Assembly: GCF_040436345.1 (NCBI RefSeq) | Contig: NC_133223.1 | Span: 15,600,113 to 15,664,112 of the forward strand | Length of the DNA stretch: 64,000 bases | DNA from: Pagrus major | Lineage: Eukaryota; Chordata; Actinopteri; Spariformes; Sparidae | Direction: 5' to 3' | Shown: piece by piece, positions 1 to 12,946 of the stretch | How positions within the stretch are numbered: position 1 is the first letter of the stretch | How the letters are laid out: every line of letters begins with the position of its first letter | The notes under the pieces: generated by a model | Database searches by the model: none | The model's input: the letters and a program-made list of their open reading frames with translations, nothing else | What the model was told of the DNA's origin: nothing | Program-made: the position numbers and the translations under genes

Positions 1-1338
1 AGAATAACACCTGAAACACAACAGCCATCAGTAACCTGTCACTCACGCACACCCAAACTTATCTGCACATGCACGCTCACTCAAAAGCATCCATCATCCA
101 CGACTGTCTAGTAGCCGCTCAGACAGCACTCATTTGAACAGCTCCAGAGCTTCCAGGCATCATCCATCACCTCGGCCCACCAGGGGGGGTCCATGGCTGG
201 GACACACACAGGCAGCGAACCTGATCCACACCAGGCCACAGACTGGACACACACAGACCTACCTCTGGGGCTGGACAAATACAAACACACATAAAACTCA
301 GGTCACCTACAAGCACACAGGTGCCCTTTTACATTGCTCCGAGCTTTGAAAACATTTCACCTCCCTCTCTGTCATTACACTGTGTAATTATTTTCAGTCC
401 TTAATCCACATTCTTAATTAAATCCTCCAACATTTTTCCCCTTCTTTCCACCCATTCTCACCAGACTCTTCCCCTCCTCCTGCTTCTCCCGCTACGCGGA
501 TTATGTTTGCAATACGGCATATAAATAGTGCTGAGTAGGTGGCCTTGTAATGGAAACACAGATATACAGATATCAAAGGCTCAGCCCCCTTCTTTCAAAT
601 TCTTTGCACATTAATCAAGACTTGTGTTTTGCAGATGTGTCTGAGCACATGTGTGCGCTGCTGTAAAGATGCGGTATTAGCCCCTGTGCACGGCTGTCTG
701 GAAATGTGTGCATATATGTGAGAACATATGGCAGCGCAGTTTACACTTTCTCACAAAGGCAGGCTCAGTAAGAGCTTCAGTTAGGCTTAAAGATGTTTAA
801 ACGAACAGCTCAATCAAGCACGGATTTGTGCCTCCGTGCGACATCTTGAGCCTGTTTCATTCACAAGCTGAAGTGAAAAAAATGAGAAGGTAACTCAGTA
901 CAGAGGTAAAGGTGTTCGTGACATACAGTTCTGAGTAACATTATCGACTTTGCTCTTCCATTAACATCAGTCAAGAGACGCTTAGTGTACTTTGGTGTAC
1001 ATTTAGTTCCTCTTCCCTTATCCTGTTCCCATGACCTGGTTCTTCTCAAGTGGCAGAGAGCATAGTCTTATCTTGCAGAGAGAACAACTTTATTTACTCT
1101 CAGTATCATCATAAAGAGTTTTAGTTTGAAGAATCATTGACTAAAAGACAAACTTGAGGGTCAAACTTGTGCTTTTCTTTTGCTTTTCTGTTTTTTTCTG
1201 TCAGCTTAAACTTTTTACTATGTAAGCTATATATTTTTGTGGGATCACAGTGTTCTGTTGTGAAATACATGACAAAAAAGTTTTAGTTTAACCTCGGAGG
1301 CCATAGATTAGGTAACACTGCGGCCATTTTCCTCTGAC
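1..1338. other. Intergenic, no gene seen
   Basis: No open frame here has exon-like boundaries or a recognisable protein motif. The first 350 bases are CA-rich with short cacaca tracts. I see nothing else that can be named. Confidence 0.6.
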
Positions 1339-1510
1339 ATCAAGCACTGCTGTGTTCCAGGTTGCAAGTCGTATCAACATTCGAAATCTGACAAAGTTTT
1401 ATCATTTCACCGCTTCCTGATTGATCACCAAGTGAAATGACAATAGATAGTGAAAATCAGGAGGGACACTGGGGCCGATTGGAGGGTAAAATAACATAAT
1501 TCATAACCTA
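1339..1510 (+). pseudogene. THAP-domain exon remnant, + copy
   Basis: Reading from 1339 gives IKHCCVPGCKSYQHSKSDKV followed by LSFHRFL, and stops at TGA 1438-1440. The Cys-x3-Cys pair and the SFHRF box are the signature of the N-terminal half of a THAP zinc finger, the DNA-binding domain of THAP proteins and P-element-type transposases. No ATG precedes it in frame (TAA about 24 bases upstream), and the C-terminal Cys-x2-His half of the finger is not seen. Similarity to the inverted partner at 1715-1880 continues past the stop to a donor-like GGTAAAATAAC near 1483-1494, so this looks like a former exon plus the start of its intron. It is probably a dead fragment of a THAP gene or transposon, although the stop could reflect an indel rather than great age. 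Confidence 0.6.
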
Positions 1511-1714
1511 GCTTCCATTAGACAACAGCTAACGTGAGCATTCAACCACTTCCGAACTGCCATTACGTTTGATCGGGTTACACGATACTATATAAAAGGT
1601 GTAAATTCAATTCAAATTATCAACACACATCTTGGACACAGTTATTTAAGCCTGGAAGTGAAACATACTACATGTAATCAAAGCAGCTGATTGGTTAGAA
1701 ATTATTAAAAATAT

Positions 1715-1880
1715 TATTGTTATTTTACCTTAAAATATGGCCCGATGTCCTTCATGATTTTCGCTGGAATTGAAAATCATCTTTTGAGCTGCTGATCAAT
1801 TCTGGAAGAAGTGAATTGATAGCAATTGGTCAGATTCCCTATGTTTATGCAATTTGCAACCTGGTACACAGCAGCATAAC
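1715..1880 (-). pseudogene. THAP-domain exon remnant, inverted copy
   Basis: On the minus strand, reading down from 1876 gives CCCVPGCKLHKHRESDQLLS followed by IHFFQN, with TGA at 1798-1796. The Cys-x3-Cys spacing and the aromatic/His box match the + copy. A 19-base core (1854-1872) is the reverse complement of 1349-1367 with one mismatch. Beyond the stop, GAAAATCATGAAGGACAT followed by a GGTAAAATAAC donor-like end parallels the + copy. The two copies face each other across roughly 200 bases. Neither has a start codon or the rest of a THAP protein, so I call both degenerate. Confidence 0.55.
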
Positions 1881-3010
1881 ATCATCCCAGCATTCGAGCT
1901 TCCCCCCCAGCATTGGAGTAAAATGGCTTCGGTGTTCATATAAAAGAGCATTTTAGGTGCTATCAGTGCCTGTCAGCCCAAAGCAAGAGTGATTAGTGTC
2001 TTTCAAATGCAGGCTTGTGCACCTTCCAGGTCAGCTCTCACCTTTCTAACAAGCCTTTTACAGCACTGCGTTGTAGATTCTTGTCTTCTGTCTTACCTCC
2101 AGGGCTTGTGGAAGGCTCCAACATTTGGAGAAAATGATTGATGGGGGAATGATCTTGTATCTGAGCGTGTCCCTGTTGTGGTGTCAGTTATGAGGCAGGT
2201 GAGATAAAGGGGTTGACGGCTTGGGTTCAGGAATGAGGCGTCGCTGTGGTAACAGTGTGCTTCAGCATTACCTCATTTCTTTCACCGTCAGGGAGTCAGA
2301 AAGATCCAGAAAAATCACAACGGCGTGCAGAAATACTGAGTATCATTATTACAGAGGTATTCACATAAATGTTAGCATTTGTAATGTGGACACTTCCGCC
2401 TGGTTTCATCACGTTTTGTGATTTAGTTACTGTACAGTATTCCAGTATGAGTCAGAGTTGAGGGAGGGAGTGACAGTTGCAGCTATAAATGTCTTAACTT
2501 GAATGCCATGGTGATGAAAGTGGTGTCAGAGCTGTGGTGTGGACACAATGACTTGTAAAATAGAAGCAGAAGTGTGCACATAACCCAAATCGGCCTCTGG
2601 AGTGGAATGAAGTCAAAACTTAAGTAAAAGGACACCACAGCAACCCGAGGAGAGTCATAACACTGCTCACACACATCATGGAAGACTCACAGAGGATTTC
2701 ATATTTGAAATGTATATTTGTTGGTTTGTGATATCTGCCAGTAGTTTGACAGTTGGCTTGAAACTTTTAAACCTAAATTAACTGACTTTTTTGGAAAGTT
2801 TAGGGCTTCAGACACAAGCTGCAAACACAATCTTGATATCTGATTAGTTTATATAGCACACTTGGTTGCAAACCGTTGCCTGTTACATAACCAGCAGACA
2901 CAAAGCAACACTGGCATTCATTTGGAGTTGTTTTTCTTGCCACCAGATGAATGAAAATCCACTCTCCTTGTAGCTCTGTTTTGATCTGCACCAAGTGTAA
3001 ACACGCCATG
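1881..3010. other. Intergenic, no gene seen
   Basis: Only short, motif-free open frames are present, and no named element was recognised. Confidence 0.5.
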
Positions 3011-3049
3011 ACCCACCCATTGTTTTATGGACTACAGTTTTGAAGCCGA

Positions 3050-3560
3050 GTTTGGCTTTCTAGTCACCATCTAGGTTTTGGTTTTGGAGCCAGAAGTGAC
3101 CACAAATTTGGCGAGAAGGTGGAGCTTGATTGGATCTGACTGAGAACCTAAGGATACACCTTGGTAGCAACTTGTCAATCACAAAGTAGCCCTGCGTGAG
3201 AGCATACCCTCCTTTATCATCTTTATTTATCTGAATGGGACCATAATTTACTAAATGAACATCAAGCTGTATTGAAGAAGACTTGACACTAGCAATTGAG
3301 ACCATAAACTGTTTACTGAGGTAATATATCAAGTGAGAAGTAGGGTCATTTTCTCATAGGCTTACCCTAACCCTTACATATAATCTGACTTATTTTTGCA
3401 ACCACTGGAATGGCAAAGATCTGCCCTGCTGGCCATCGTATCATAGATCATAGATTGCGGGTCAAGGCGATTCCACATTGGCTTCACTTTTCAGACCCAG
3501 AAGCTCCATATACTGTTTATACAGCCTATGGTCCCCACCATATCCTGAGCGGAAATCCAT
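3050..3560. repeat. Fish interspersed repeat remnant (probable)
   Basis: Segments such as ccagaagtgaccacaa and ggcttcacttttcagaccc resemble a common dispersed repeat of teleost genomes. The assignment rests on recollection of such sequences; no terminal structure was identified. Confidence 0.3.
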
Positions 3561-3846
3561 TTAGCTCAGACTCTTTAGCAGCTTAATGTTCTACTTTGTT
3601 CACTAAGCTACTAACTAACTTCTGTCTTGTGCAAGTAGTATACAGTAGGTTTTTTTTTTTTACAGCTTTTTAGCTGGAAACAGCTGCAGGTTGCAGGCAA
3701 AAATGACACTATTAGAGCACTGAAAGTGAACTGAAACAGTAAAGTTGCGGTGAAAAGATCATAAAACACTATGTAGAGCTGAGGGGGATTGCAGAGTCTG
3801 GTGACAATTATCGGTGGGTTTGTTACGAGCAACCTCTGTCGCATAG

Positions 3847-3898
3847 CCAGACCTATATCTCCACAGTGCTGTGTCAGCACTGGAGAAAGGTCTGGCTG
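3847..3898. repeat. Hairpin-forming palindromic repeat
   Basis: The left arm agccagacct-atat-ctccacagtgctg pairs with the right arm cagcactggag-aa-aggtctggct across a 3-base loop, giving a roughly 22-bp imperfect stem. This compact palindrome resembles an abundant teleost hairpin repeat (gccagacctt...aaggtctggc). It lies inside a 159-codon minus-strand open frame that I judge non-coding. Confidence 0.6.
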
Positions 3899-4395
3899 CA
3901 CCAATTCACAATTGTGCCCGGGGAAAATGCTCTGGTTTGTTATATTTCTTCGAACACTTAATATGTAGGAATTCTGCATTAAATGTCTCAAAACAACTAG
4001 ACCTTTGTTATATATTCTGTTGAGTTGTGTACTTACATTATCCCAAATGTTTCCAACAATGTTCAAACCCAGAGAAATCCAAGAGTTCACTCAAGGTTGG
4101 GCAGCTCTATACCCAGGATGCAGTGATGGTGGATGGAACAGTGTTGGAGGAGCTCATTTTGCACATGGAGAGGTGAGCCCTGGCATTAACATGGTTAAGT
4201 TTCAGTCATATAAAAGGTAAGTTCATACTGTTAGCAAACCTGTTAGTGTGAGGGTGACTTTCCATTTTCAGCTTGTAGGTTGCTAGCTTGGAGGTCGTTG
4301 ATGTTGTTTCCCATAGCAATGAGGATTTTAAAAACTTAAACATGATAACGTGATTGGAGTCAGAGTAACCCTTGCACATTACACGGTGCAGTAAT

Positions 4396-4594
4396 TTAAA
4401 GGTGCAATATGTAGGAATTTAGGTTAAAAACATTTAAATAATATTTATGTTTTTAAATAAAACATAAATAGTCTCTAGAGTGTAAAAATTCAATGTATTG
4501 TGTTGAAGAGAGCGGTTACTCTGTTATGATGACCCCCTATTTATTTTGAGAATGAATTCAACAGGTGGCCAATTCTTACATATCATACCTTTAA
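4396..4594. mobile_element. TTAA-bounded MITE, 199 bp
   Basis: It begins TTAAAGGTGCAATATGTAGG. The reverse complement of its end begins TTAAAGGTATGATATGTAAG, so the termini are imperfect inverted repeats and each includes TTAA. There is no coding capacity. The TTAA ends suggest a piggyBac-like target site, which is inference. Confidence 0.6.
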
Positions 4595-6430
4595 TACATT
4601 ATGTTTAAAACATTCCTTATAGCAGAGTTAATCCTTTATAAAGTGAAGAATCACTGAGTTGATTTGTCTTCTCCAGATGTTATATTGTATTATACAGATG
4701 GCAGGAGAGCTGAGGGGCAGAGGGGAGGTGCTATCACTCTGTCCACTCCAACCTGCACGGACATCTGGACATGATATCTGCTGCCTCTTCTCAGTAATGA
4801 CGCAAAAGGAAAACCAAAAGTCCCACCCTTGCAGCCCATGTGTCCATTTTCCTGATCTTTGCCATCACATCCTCATGGAGGATTTGACACAACCTTAAGC
4901 AGTTCAAGGTGATGCAGATTATAGTCTACATTTACCCATAAATCACTTGGGGAACAAAACTCAGAGACAGCTCTGAACAGAATGTTGAAAAGTAGCCCCT
5001 GATGGCAATGTGCTGCTCTTAGCTATAAAAAAAAAAACATGTCCAGGACAGAACATTGAGATGTTGCCAAGGCAATGACATGAATCACTTCTTGTTTTTC
5101 TGGTATTATAGTTGAAGATGCTATTCACAGGTTCCTCTTCTCCTTTGTCTCCAAGTAAAGTGATACTCCCACCGGTCACTACCATAATCATAGCAACAGT
5201 TATCCTATTCTTTTTGTTTTCATGGCTTTTAGGTGAACATTATATTCTGCCTTTGTATTACACAAAGGATTCAACATAGATCCGAGCACAATGTGAAACA
5301 AACATGAAGACACAAAAACACACCCATATCACTTTTACTTTCATTATGAATACAGGAACTTCCCAAAAGGATGGAAAATACTTGTGAGCTGAAAGTTTTA
5401 AATATCGTAGTTTGCGACATTTATTTCCAACAGAAGTGCCAAGAACAGTGTGTGTTGAAAACAAGAGATGCTCTTTCAGATTCCAGATTTAGTGTGGTTG
5501 AACTCTCCCTCACCTCCAGAGGCAGGGCAGGGACACAGCAGAAAAAACAGGGAGCGGGCCAGGGGAAATTCCTGCCAGGGATCCATGAGTGTCTTAATAC
5601 CACAGGAATGCACAAGCCAAATTGACATGACTGCCATGACAACTACAGATAAACCCAGCGCTCCAAACAGCATCATGATTGTTACTGTTTGTTCTTATTT
5701 GTCAGTGAATAGCTGCGGTCATATCAGCACGTTGTGTTTGTTTTCAGTTTTATCGCAGTGTTAAATATAGAAAACTGTGTTTGTTTGTTTATAGCTTTTC
5801 AATCTTCACCTCTTCATTACAGAATGTGTGTGGTCTCTTAACAAGACTTGCATTATGCTGACATACATAAACAACACAACTAAATGAAAGTGATAGCAAT
5901 CAAATGGCAAATAAGCATTTTCCCAAACAAAGGAGCATTTCTCTAGATAACAAAATCCATTCCATAACAAATATTCCAGTAACTTAGGTTCAAACAAGGA
6001 CAAAGTGTAATATTAGTAGCCCTGTAATGGCTCCGCACATAGAGATGTGGAACAGCAGAACTCAGAGACAGAGCAGTTGAAGGCAATCAGTTGTTTCAGA
6101 GTTTGGCGACAGGTAATCAGTCGGCACGGAGGGGAAAAGCAGGCAAGGGGCAGGCTGGTGGAACCAGGAACATGCTGTGGTCAGGAACACAGGCTGGGCC
6201 ATTAAGACTGGGTCGCACAATACACAAACTGGCAAAAGACTGGGAAGAGAGGGCTGGTATATTATGCAGGGAATGGGGAACAGGTGTGCTGGTGACTGGT
6301 AAATGAGGGGATCAGGTGACTGGGAATGCTGGGTACACAGTGAGGGCAACTGCAGGGCAGGTGGGGAATGCCAGTGACAGGAAATGCCAAAAATGGAAGA
6401 AGGGGGGGTAAAAATATCAAAAATGTATCA
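4595..6430. other. Intergenic, no gene seen
   Basis: Overlapping short open frames around 5371-5764 occur in three frames on both strands and show no conserved motif or splice structure. No gene is supported. Confidence 0.5.
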
Positions 6431-6435
6431 AAGAA

Positions 6436-6663
6436 AATGTTTGACATTTTGGGAAAATTGCTTATTCGCTTCCTCTCCAAGAGTAGGATAGAGGCAAACG
6501 GGACTTATTGTTAGTTAGCTGCTTTGGAGAGAGAGGTAGGCTAGCCTTTTTTGCCCTGTTTCCAGTCTTTGCGCTAAGCTAAACTAAGCTAAGCTAACTA
6601 CGTGTAGCAGTAGCTTCATATTTATCATAAAGGATTGAAACTTCTCATCTAATGCTCACCAAG
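6436..6663 (-). repeat. Dispersed fish repeat
   Basis: Read on the minus strand, this carries the gttagcttagcttag and gactggaaacaggg blocks followed by gctagcct, which I recognise as a high-copy teleost interspersed repeat. A poly-A tract (about 6800-6819) follows 3' on the + strand. No terminal repeats were resolved. Confidence 0.45.
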
Positions 6664-9165
6664 AAAGCAGAAAGACGTATTTCCCAATCACATATGTCTG
6701 ATTGTCACCTGTACATCATTATCTGGCCAAGCAATGACAAAACAGTTGCTTTGTAGGAATTCTGACTAGTATTCTGGAGTTTGTCATTTCCTGGAATATA
6801 AAAAAAAAAAAAAAAAAAATGTTGATGACTCACCCTGACTTCTGGGGCGTATAATATTTTTGCATCCAATTAAATGCCTTTAATGACAGTGCTGCAGTGG
6901 AATGTTTCCTGGTGAAACTGAATCATATTTTACAGAGAAAATATTTTCTTTATTTTCCTTCTGTTGTCCTCCAGCTGCTTTCTGATGGACAGATAGCTTT
7001 ACTTTGCTACGTTGCTAAAGTAACCACTAACTGCTGTCCCGGTTCAGCCTCGTTCACCAGCTGCTTGGCAAGGTAAGGGCATGGGAGGGACGAGTACCTC
7101 CCTAGCTTCCCGTTTTTCATGTAGCTATCTGCCAGCTGTTTCATTGGAACTATGACTAACAATCAGTCTGTTTATTCCATTAGGAAGGTTTCAATCATTT
7201 CAGTGCTTAACTGGAATCTAATATTTATATTTTAATTTTAAAAATACATAATACATTGTTTCATTTATATATTATTGGGTAGAAGACCAATTGTAATACA
7301 ATCTGTGATAGATAGAATAAGACTTAATCTTAGAGTAACATAGTTACTGTAATGAGTTACCCGCTGGACTGGTTATTTCCCTCAAGAGAAATCCACCCTG
7401 ATGAAGCACAAATAGCTTTCGTTCTCCAGCGTTAGGCCTTACATAACCTGATGAGGGAACACCCTGCCACCGCCTGAAAAACAACATTGATTTGTTTCAT
7501 TGCTGAACTTCATCGCTGGGTGGATCTCCTCCAAGACTGCCAGCGTTTCTGTTTGTCTCTCAGATTGTTTCTGCATTAGCGAGAAAAAGATTTGTCATGG
7601 CTCATTTTGATTTGTGGTTTACTTTGTGCTGCAGAACTCCCTATCGTGGCTGCTTTCCCACTGATGGAGTAGCTCGTGAAGTCTGTTGGCAGAGGGCCCA
7701 TTGATCCCTGCACCTCAACTGTGATCCATATTTCTTGCATTCTATTCTTCTTTCTCAGTGCCATGGGATGTTTCCTGGTTATGAAGATAAAACACAAGTG
7801 CCTTCCTCTATGGAGCTATTCTCAAGCTCAGGCTTCAGGAAACCAGCAGGGGCCAGGTTAAATGCTCTATTAATCTCTGAAACCTATTAAACTCTTTTAT
7901 TTGCCTTTCATGGATAGCACTATGGATAACTCCAATAATATTTTAATGCTGTACATACACACTAACCCAAATTACAGCAGCTTGCACCAATATAGCTCTT
8001 TCTTTCCACTCTTCTCTCGTGTGATGAGCAGAGTTGTACTGTATAGCAGAGTCCATTATTAGCTGCTATACATGCTGGCTATCTGCCAGGCCCCTCTCCT
8101 AAGCCACTCAAAGAGGCCTTCGCCAGCCAAAAGGCCTCAAGCGTTCCCATGCCAAACAAAAGCACATCAGCAAAGTCAATATTAGCCTTTTACGCTGCCA
8201 ACCAGCAGCAGGAAAAGCAGAGTAAAAGGAGCAAAGCATATCTAAAGGCTGGATGAAAACACTTATGATAGTAGGAATGCTGCCACAATAAAACCTGGAG
8301 TTTGGCTAAGTGCTCCCGTAGGTCTGCGTGTCTCCACGGGGCTGTAACCCATCGCACTTCCGTCCATTCTCTGTGCGAGGTTAATTGGACAACACCATGT
8401 CAGGATGTGTGTGTAAGTCTTTAGAGTCACTCACACTGGCCTTTTTTTTTAAATGGAACGAGCAATTTCCCCTGATAACGGCGCTCGCATGTTTAACTGA
8501 CGGGACTGAAGAGTCCGAAGGAGAATAAAGTCAGCAGGAATCCGAGCTATGATGCTCTCACAGTGAGAGGCGTCATAAATACGTGACTTTGGACTTCCCC
8601 TCTGCGTGCCGAATGTACATAGAGCGATAACGGTAGGGATTTGTGATGTTTTGTACTCGATAAACAGCAGGAAGAGAGCAATACTCTGGTGTATCATATC
8701 ACACGCAAGCTGTGGTTTTATTGCATTATGAAATATTGAGGCTTGGATGCGCCTTTTATATACTGAATTTCTCCGTGTGTGGTTGTTAAATCATGGACTC
8801 ACTTGCGATTGAAATCCTGATCTCAGTTAGATTACCTGACTAAACAAATGTTGCAATAAACAAAGGTGAAACTTGAGAAACTGGAGGGAGAGCCACTGCC
8901 CTTTTATGTTGAAAACCAGGCACTGAGTGTCGATGATTGATGTGCTTAAGCATGCAATGCATCAGCGATACCCTGACATTAAGTGACATCTTCATTTGTT
9001 GAGTCATCTGCCTTCCAACCATACCACCTAATAACAAGATTAGAAGGGGTAAAGTTCATTGTCAGGGACTTTAACAGCTGTTTGGATTTTTTTTTTTTGT
9101 TGCAATTTTGGGGATTTTTCCTGTAGTTTTCCTTGTATTTTGGGCTTTTAGCTGTTTTGCCAATA
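6664..9165. other. Intergenic, no gene seen
   Basis: AT-rich sequence with an A20 run near 6800. No coding, RNA or terminal-repeat structure was recognised. Confidence 0.5.
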
Positions 9166-9862
9166 GCCCTGTTCAGACCTTTCATTTCATTGAATATATT
9201 TAGTGTAAATGATTAAATCAGTTGGAACGGTGAGGTCAAACAGCTGCTAAATGTTGGTAAGAAGCACTTTAGGAACGGGAGCAGACAGGCTGGTAAAGTG
9301 ATGCTGCGACAAACTGACACTCTTTTACAAACAAACAACTTCATGTACTGTATTGCATTGAATACCAAATTTATAAGAAGGCTATAATGACTTAGAATTT
9401 GCCGTTAAGTTTTTTTAGTTTTTGAAGTTTCTCCTCGCGCCACATCTCTCAAATTGTGTGATTTGTGAAGGGAATCTTGTGATATTGCTGTTACTAGTTA
9501 ATTGTTAGATCAATTGAAACAGACAGTGAGTTCACAATCATCTGCCTCTAACATGGCAGGTTAAAAGACCACAAACACGTAATTTACATAACCATGAACC
9601 ACATGCTTGTTGTTGTGCCCTCTTCTTTTGATGTCAGGAGATGTCAGTTGAATAGGCCGTCCTTTAATGTGACCCAGAACACATGTACGTACACACTGCT
9701 AAAAGAATGTGGTCACATGCTGCCCAGATCGTCTTCGAATGTGGTCTCAGTGATCAGATCTCAAAAACGTTTTGAATGTGTCTTAATTCAGTCTGTACTG
9801 AACGCTGTCCGCTTCAGATCGGATCACTCAAGATGGATGTTGATACCAGGTCTGAACAGGGC
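9166..9862. mobile_element. Non-autonomous DNA transposon with 15-bp perfect TIRs
   Basis: GCCCTGTTCAGACCT (9166-9180) is repeated exactly as its reverse complement AGGTCTGAACAGGGC (9848-9862), bounding 697 bp. The inner right end (cggatcactcaagatggatg...) resembles a common teleost element. No transposase was found, and the 101- and 97-codon open frames at 9594-10069 straddle its end and look spurious. I could not see a convincing target-site duplication. Confidence 0.7.
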
Positions 9863-12611
9863 CAAAACATCTGCACCCACTCACAGCCACAGATGCTAAT
9901 CTATGCGGGGCATTGTTTTATAAAGTCTTACACAAAAATACACGTTGGTGCAATTCACAAATTAGTTTGTTTTAATAGCTGTAGGAAGTTGAGCTTTCAG
10001 TTGTGTTCATCATCATCAGTAGTGACAACTGTGTGTAACTTTCATCCCCTGATTATTGTAAAACTGTGATTTTGACAGGTATTGTTTGTGTCCTGGAGGA
10101 TTTTTCCCTTTGTCGGTTAAACTGGTGGTTTTGGTTGTTGAATTAATAACATTTCAAAGTCTAAATATTTCTCTTGCCTGCAGTCAGTCAGTGTGGTTCA
10201 CTGCTGCTCTTCTCCCTGGAGAGCCATCCTGGTCCAATCCCGACAGGGGAATGTTTGACCTCAAAGACAGGAACAGAGAATGCCATGGAGAGTTACTGTG
10301 TGTGTTTATTCAACTTTGTGAACAAGTGCATATGTTTCAATATGGAGATGCGCATGTTACCTATCTGTGCTGCAGCTGAAATCCCTCAATGAGTCTTCAC
10401 TGAGGGCAGGGGTTTGGGAGAATTTGTCGATTTCTTAGCTCTCTCCACAGTGGGTCCAGCAGCTGTTGGAAGCACCAGATGGGGTCAGGATTCACACTCC
10501 CACTTGGACCATGTGATAGTGATAGTGATATTTTTCACTTTTTTTTAAATAACAGTTATTTTTCTCCAAAGGAGATGGACACTCTGTGCCAAAGAGTTGC
10601 ATAAATTTCCTTTTTTTTCTCCACAGCTGAGTAATGCTCTGCAGCAGATGTTCGTCTTGTATTCGTAGCACCACCAGCACATTAAACTCAGCAGAGGAGT
10701 GAAGCCTCATGATTCACAATGCAGCCTGCATACTATGGATAAAAACCAGGGTGCTCTCTGTAGAGCTAGGACAAATGCTTTCTTACTCTCACATTTGTTC
10801 AGTATCAGTTTAAAAAAACATCAAATGAATACATTAAAATTCAGTTATTAGTTTCAAGCATGAGACAGCAAACAATAGTACACCAGTTTGAAGGAAAAAG
10901 GGCATAAATAGAAAGATATATCTGTCTGATCTCAAAAAGGAAATTGTATTAAACCGAACCCCTGCACTCTCAGAGCACATGTTGTGAGAAAATATTAAAA
11001 CCTGCTGTGTTTTGTTCAGCAGTTCCCTTGCATCCACAATCTCCAAATATTAAAGATTAAGCCAGGTGGATTAGATTTTTTTATGAAATCGTGGAGGTAA
11101 GTTCTGCTCCCATGAACCTACTCGGTGGGCTACTGGTATTAATTCTGAAGAAAAAAAATTCTAAATAAATCTGTTTTTCTTATTTCATAACCACATGCTG
11201 TTATTTTGAAATGTCAGCGGTGCGCCTGCGGTTTTATTTCTGGCCCTTTGAAGTGACATTTTGTCTTCCATAAAGCACTGAATTATGACTGGTGGAAGGG
11301 TCCATTTCTCCCTCGAGGGTTTTTTTTTTTTTTTTTTTTTACAGGCAATTACTGTTATATGCTGGCCACTGGTGCTCTGAAGTGTGCTGTGGTCAGGGTA
11401 CATAAAGTTGAGGTCATGTCAGAGAATACACACCGTGACATAAACAGATTTAATGCTGTTTAAATAATTGACATAAAGCTAATTATCGTGATGACAGTAG
11501 CTGATATGGTCATGTAGCAAGACAACACCTAACCACACTGCATGCAGAGCAAACACAGCTGTTTGCAGGATGCATCCCAATAAGGCAATGCATCTATTTG
11601 TGGCTATGTAGGATAAATAACTGTAATGTAAACAATGTGTTAGTAACCGTTCATACACCGAGGTTACATGATGCTTCAGCTAACAGATCTGCTTGCTCAG
11701 CTTGCTCGGTAATACTAATTTTGTTGAGCTAAAGTAATTAACATTCTCATGCAATGTTATGTCGTCATCTAATAAGCCAACAGTAATATAAAGGTAAGTA
11801 GCAAGGCCAGCATTCTCCCTATCTGGCAATACAGAAGTATCCTCTGCCTTACCACCAGACTACAGAGCAGCTTCTTTCCTCACTTCATCCTCAGGTATCT
11901 GCTATAAGAAATCATTTTCATTTTCAGAATCCGGCCTGGTGACTGGCATTAAGAATAACTATAAAGCCAGTCTTCTTGTTGAGGCTCTTTGCTCATAAAG
12001 GTAATCAGTATTTAAAGTGAGACTGTTTCATTACCAGTTAAAATTTCATTGTAGCACAATTAAAGGACAACTTAACTGGTTTCAAATTTTATTTTTATGT
12101 TTATATGTAATGGTGGGACATACTATACGATATATACTACAACCCAAAACACCCCAAATCCTGCAATCACATGAAAAGCAAGTCGAATAAAGACCACAGC
12201 TTTAAGTTTTCCTGTTTCCAAAGTCTCAATTTAACGAGGTTAATGATTACAGGTCTGGGGGCCACAATGAGCCTTTGCGGCTGTTGCATTCGCTGTGCAT
12301 CGCTGAGTGCATCCTTATAAGCTTTTCCACAACATCTGGTGAGCATTGACAGGTACAGAGGGAGAGGCTGCCATTATACCTGACATTCACAAGTTCTAGT
12401 GAATTGTACAACACGTTCTCGTACCTGAACGACTGAAAAGGTCGATTGCCAGTGAATCCCAAAACATCAACTGTTGCAGCATTCCAGCAAAAGGTGTACC
12501 AGACCTTTGTCATAAGGTCACAGCTTGGTCGGGTTTAGGCAAGAAAACTTCCTGGTTAGTTTAGGGAAAAGACCGTTGTTTGGGTTAAAACAAATACATT
12601 ACTTATGTAAC
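9863..12611. other. Intergenic, no gene seen
   Basis: Contains homopolymer T runs (about 11321-11340) and no recognisable exon, RNA or paired terminal repeat. Confidence 0.5.
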
Positions 12612-12946
12612 TTAAAGCTGCTGTAAGTGTTTTACATAACTTCCTGTCCCTTTTGCAGTTAGCAATCCCTTCTCTCCTCTCTATGTCATCACATAAACGC
12701 ACAGTGGTAATCACCATACATACATAGCATCAAACAGGGGGATCCGCCTCTTTATGGAGTTCTCTGTCCTGATTGGATAAAGTGTGCAGGGATACCAGAA
12801 AATGTATTTTCTCTTTTACTGCATGAGCAGGGGGAGGAGGGACATGGGTTACTGACCAAACACTCTATAACAGTGATTACAGTTGGAGTACTGAGCTACT
12901 TAATACTCATTTTAATTGAAAAAAATATTGCTTACAGCAGCTTTAA
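12612..12946. mobile_element. TTAA-bounded MITE, 335 bp
   Basis: The start TTAAAGCTGCTGTAAGTG and the end CTTACAGCAGCTTTAA form a near-perfect inverted terminal repeat of about 17 bp with TTAA at each edge. There is no coding capacity, and the class (piggyBac-like by the TTAA target) is inferred. Confidence 0.75.

Noticed and set aside
3611..4090. 159-codon minus-strand gene
   Set aside because: It spans the palindromic repeat and a T-run, has no recognisable domain and no splice sites with a partner exon.
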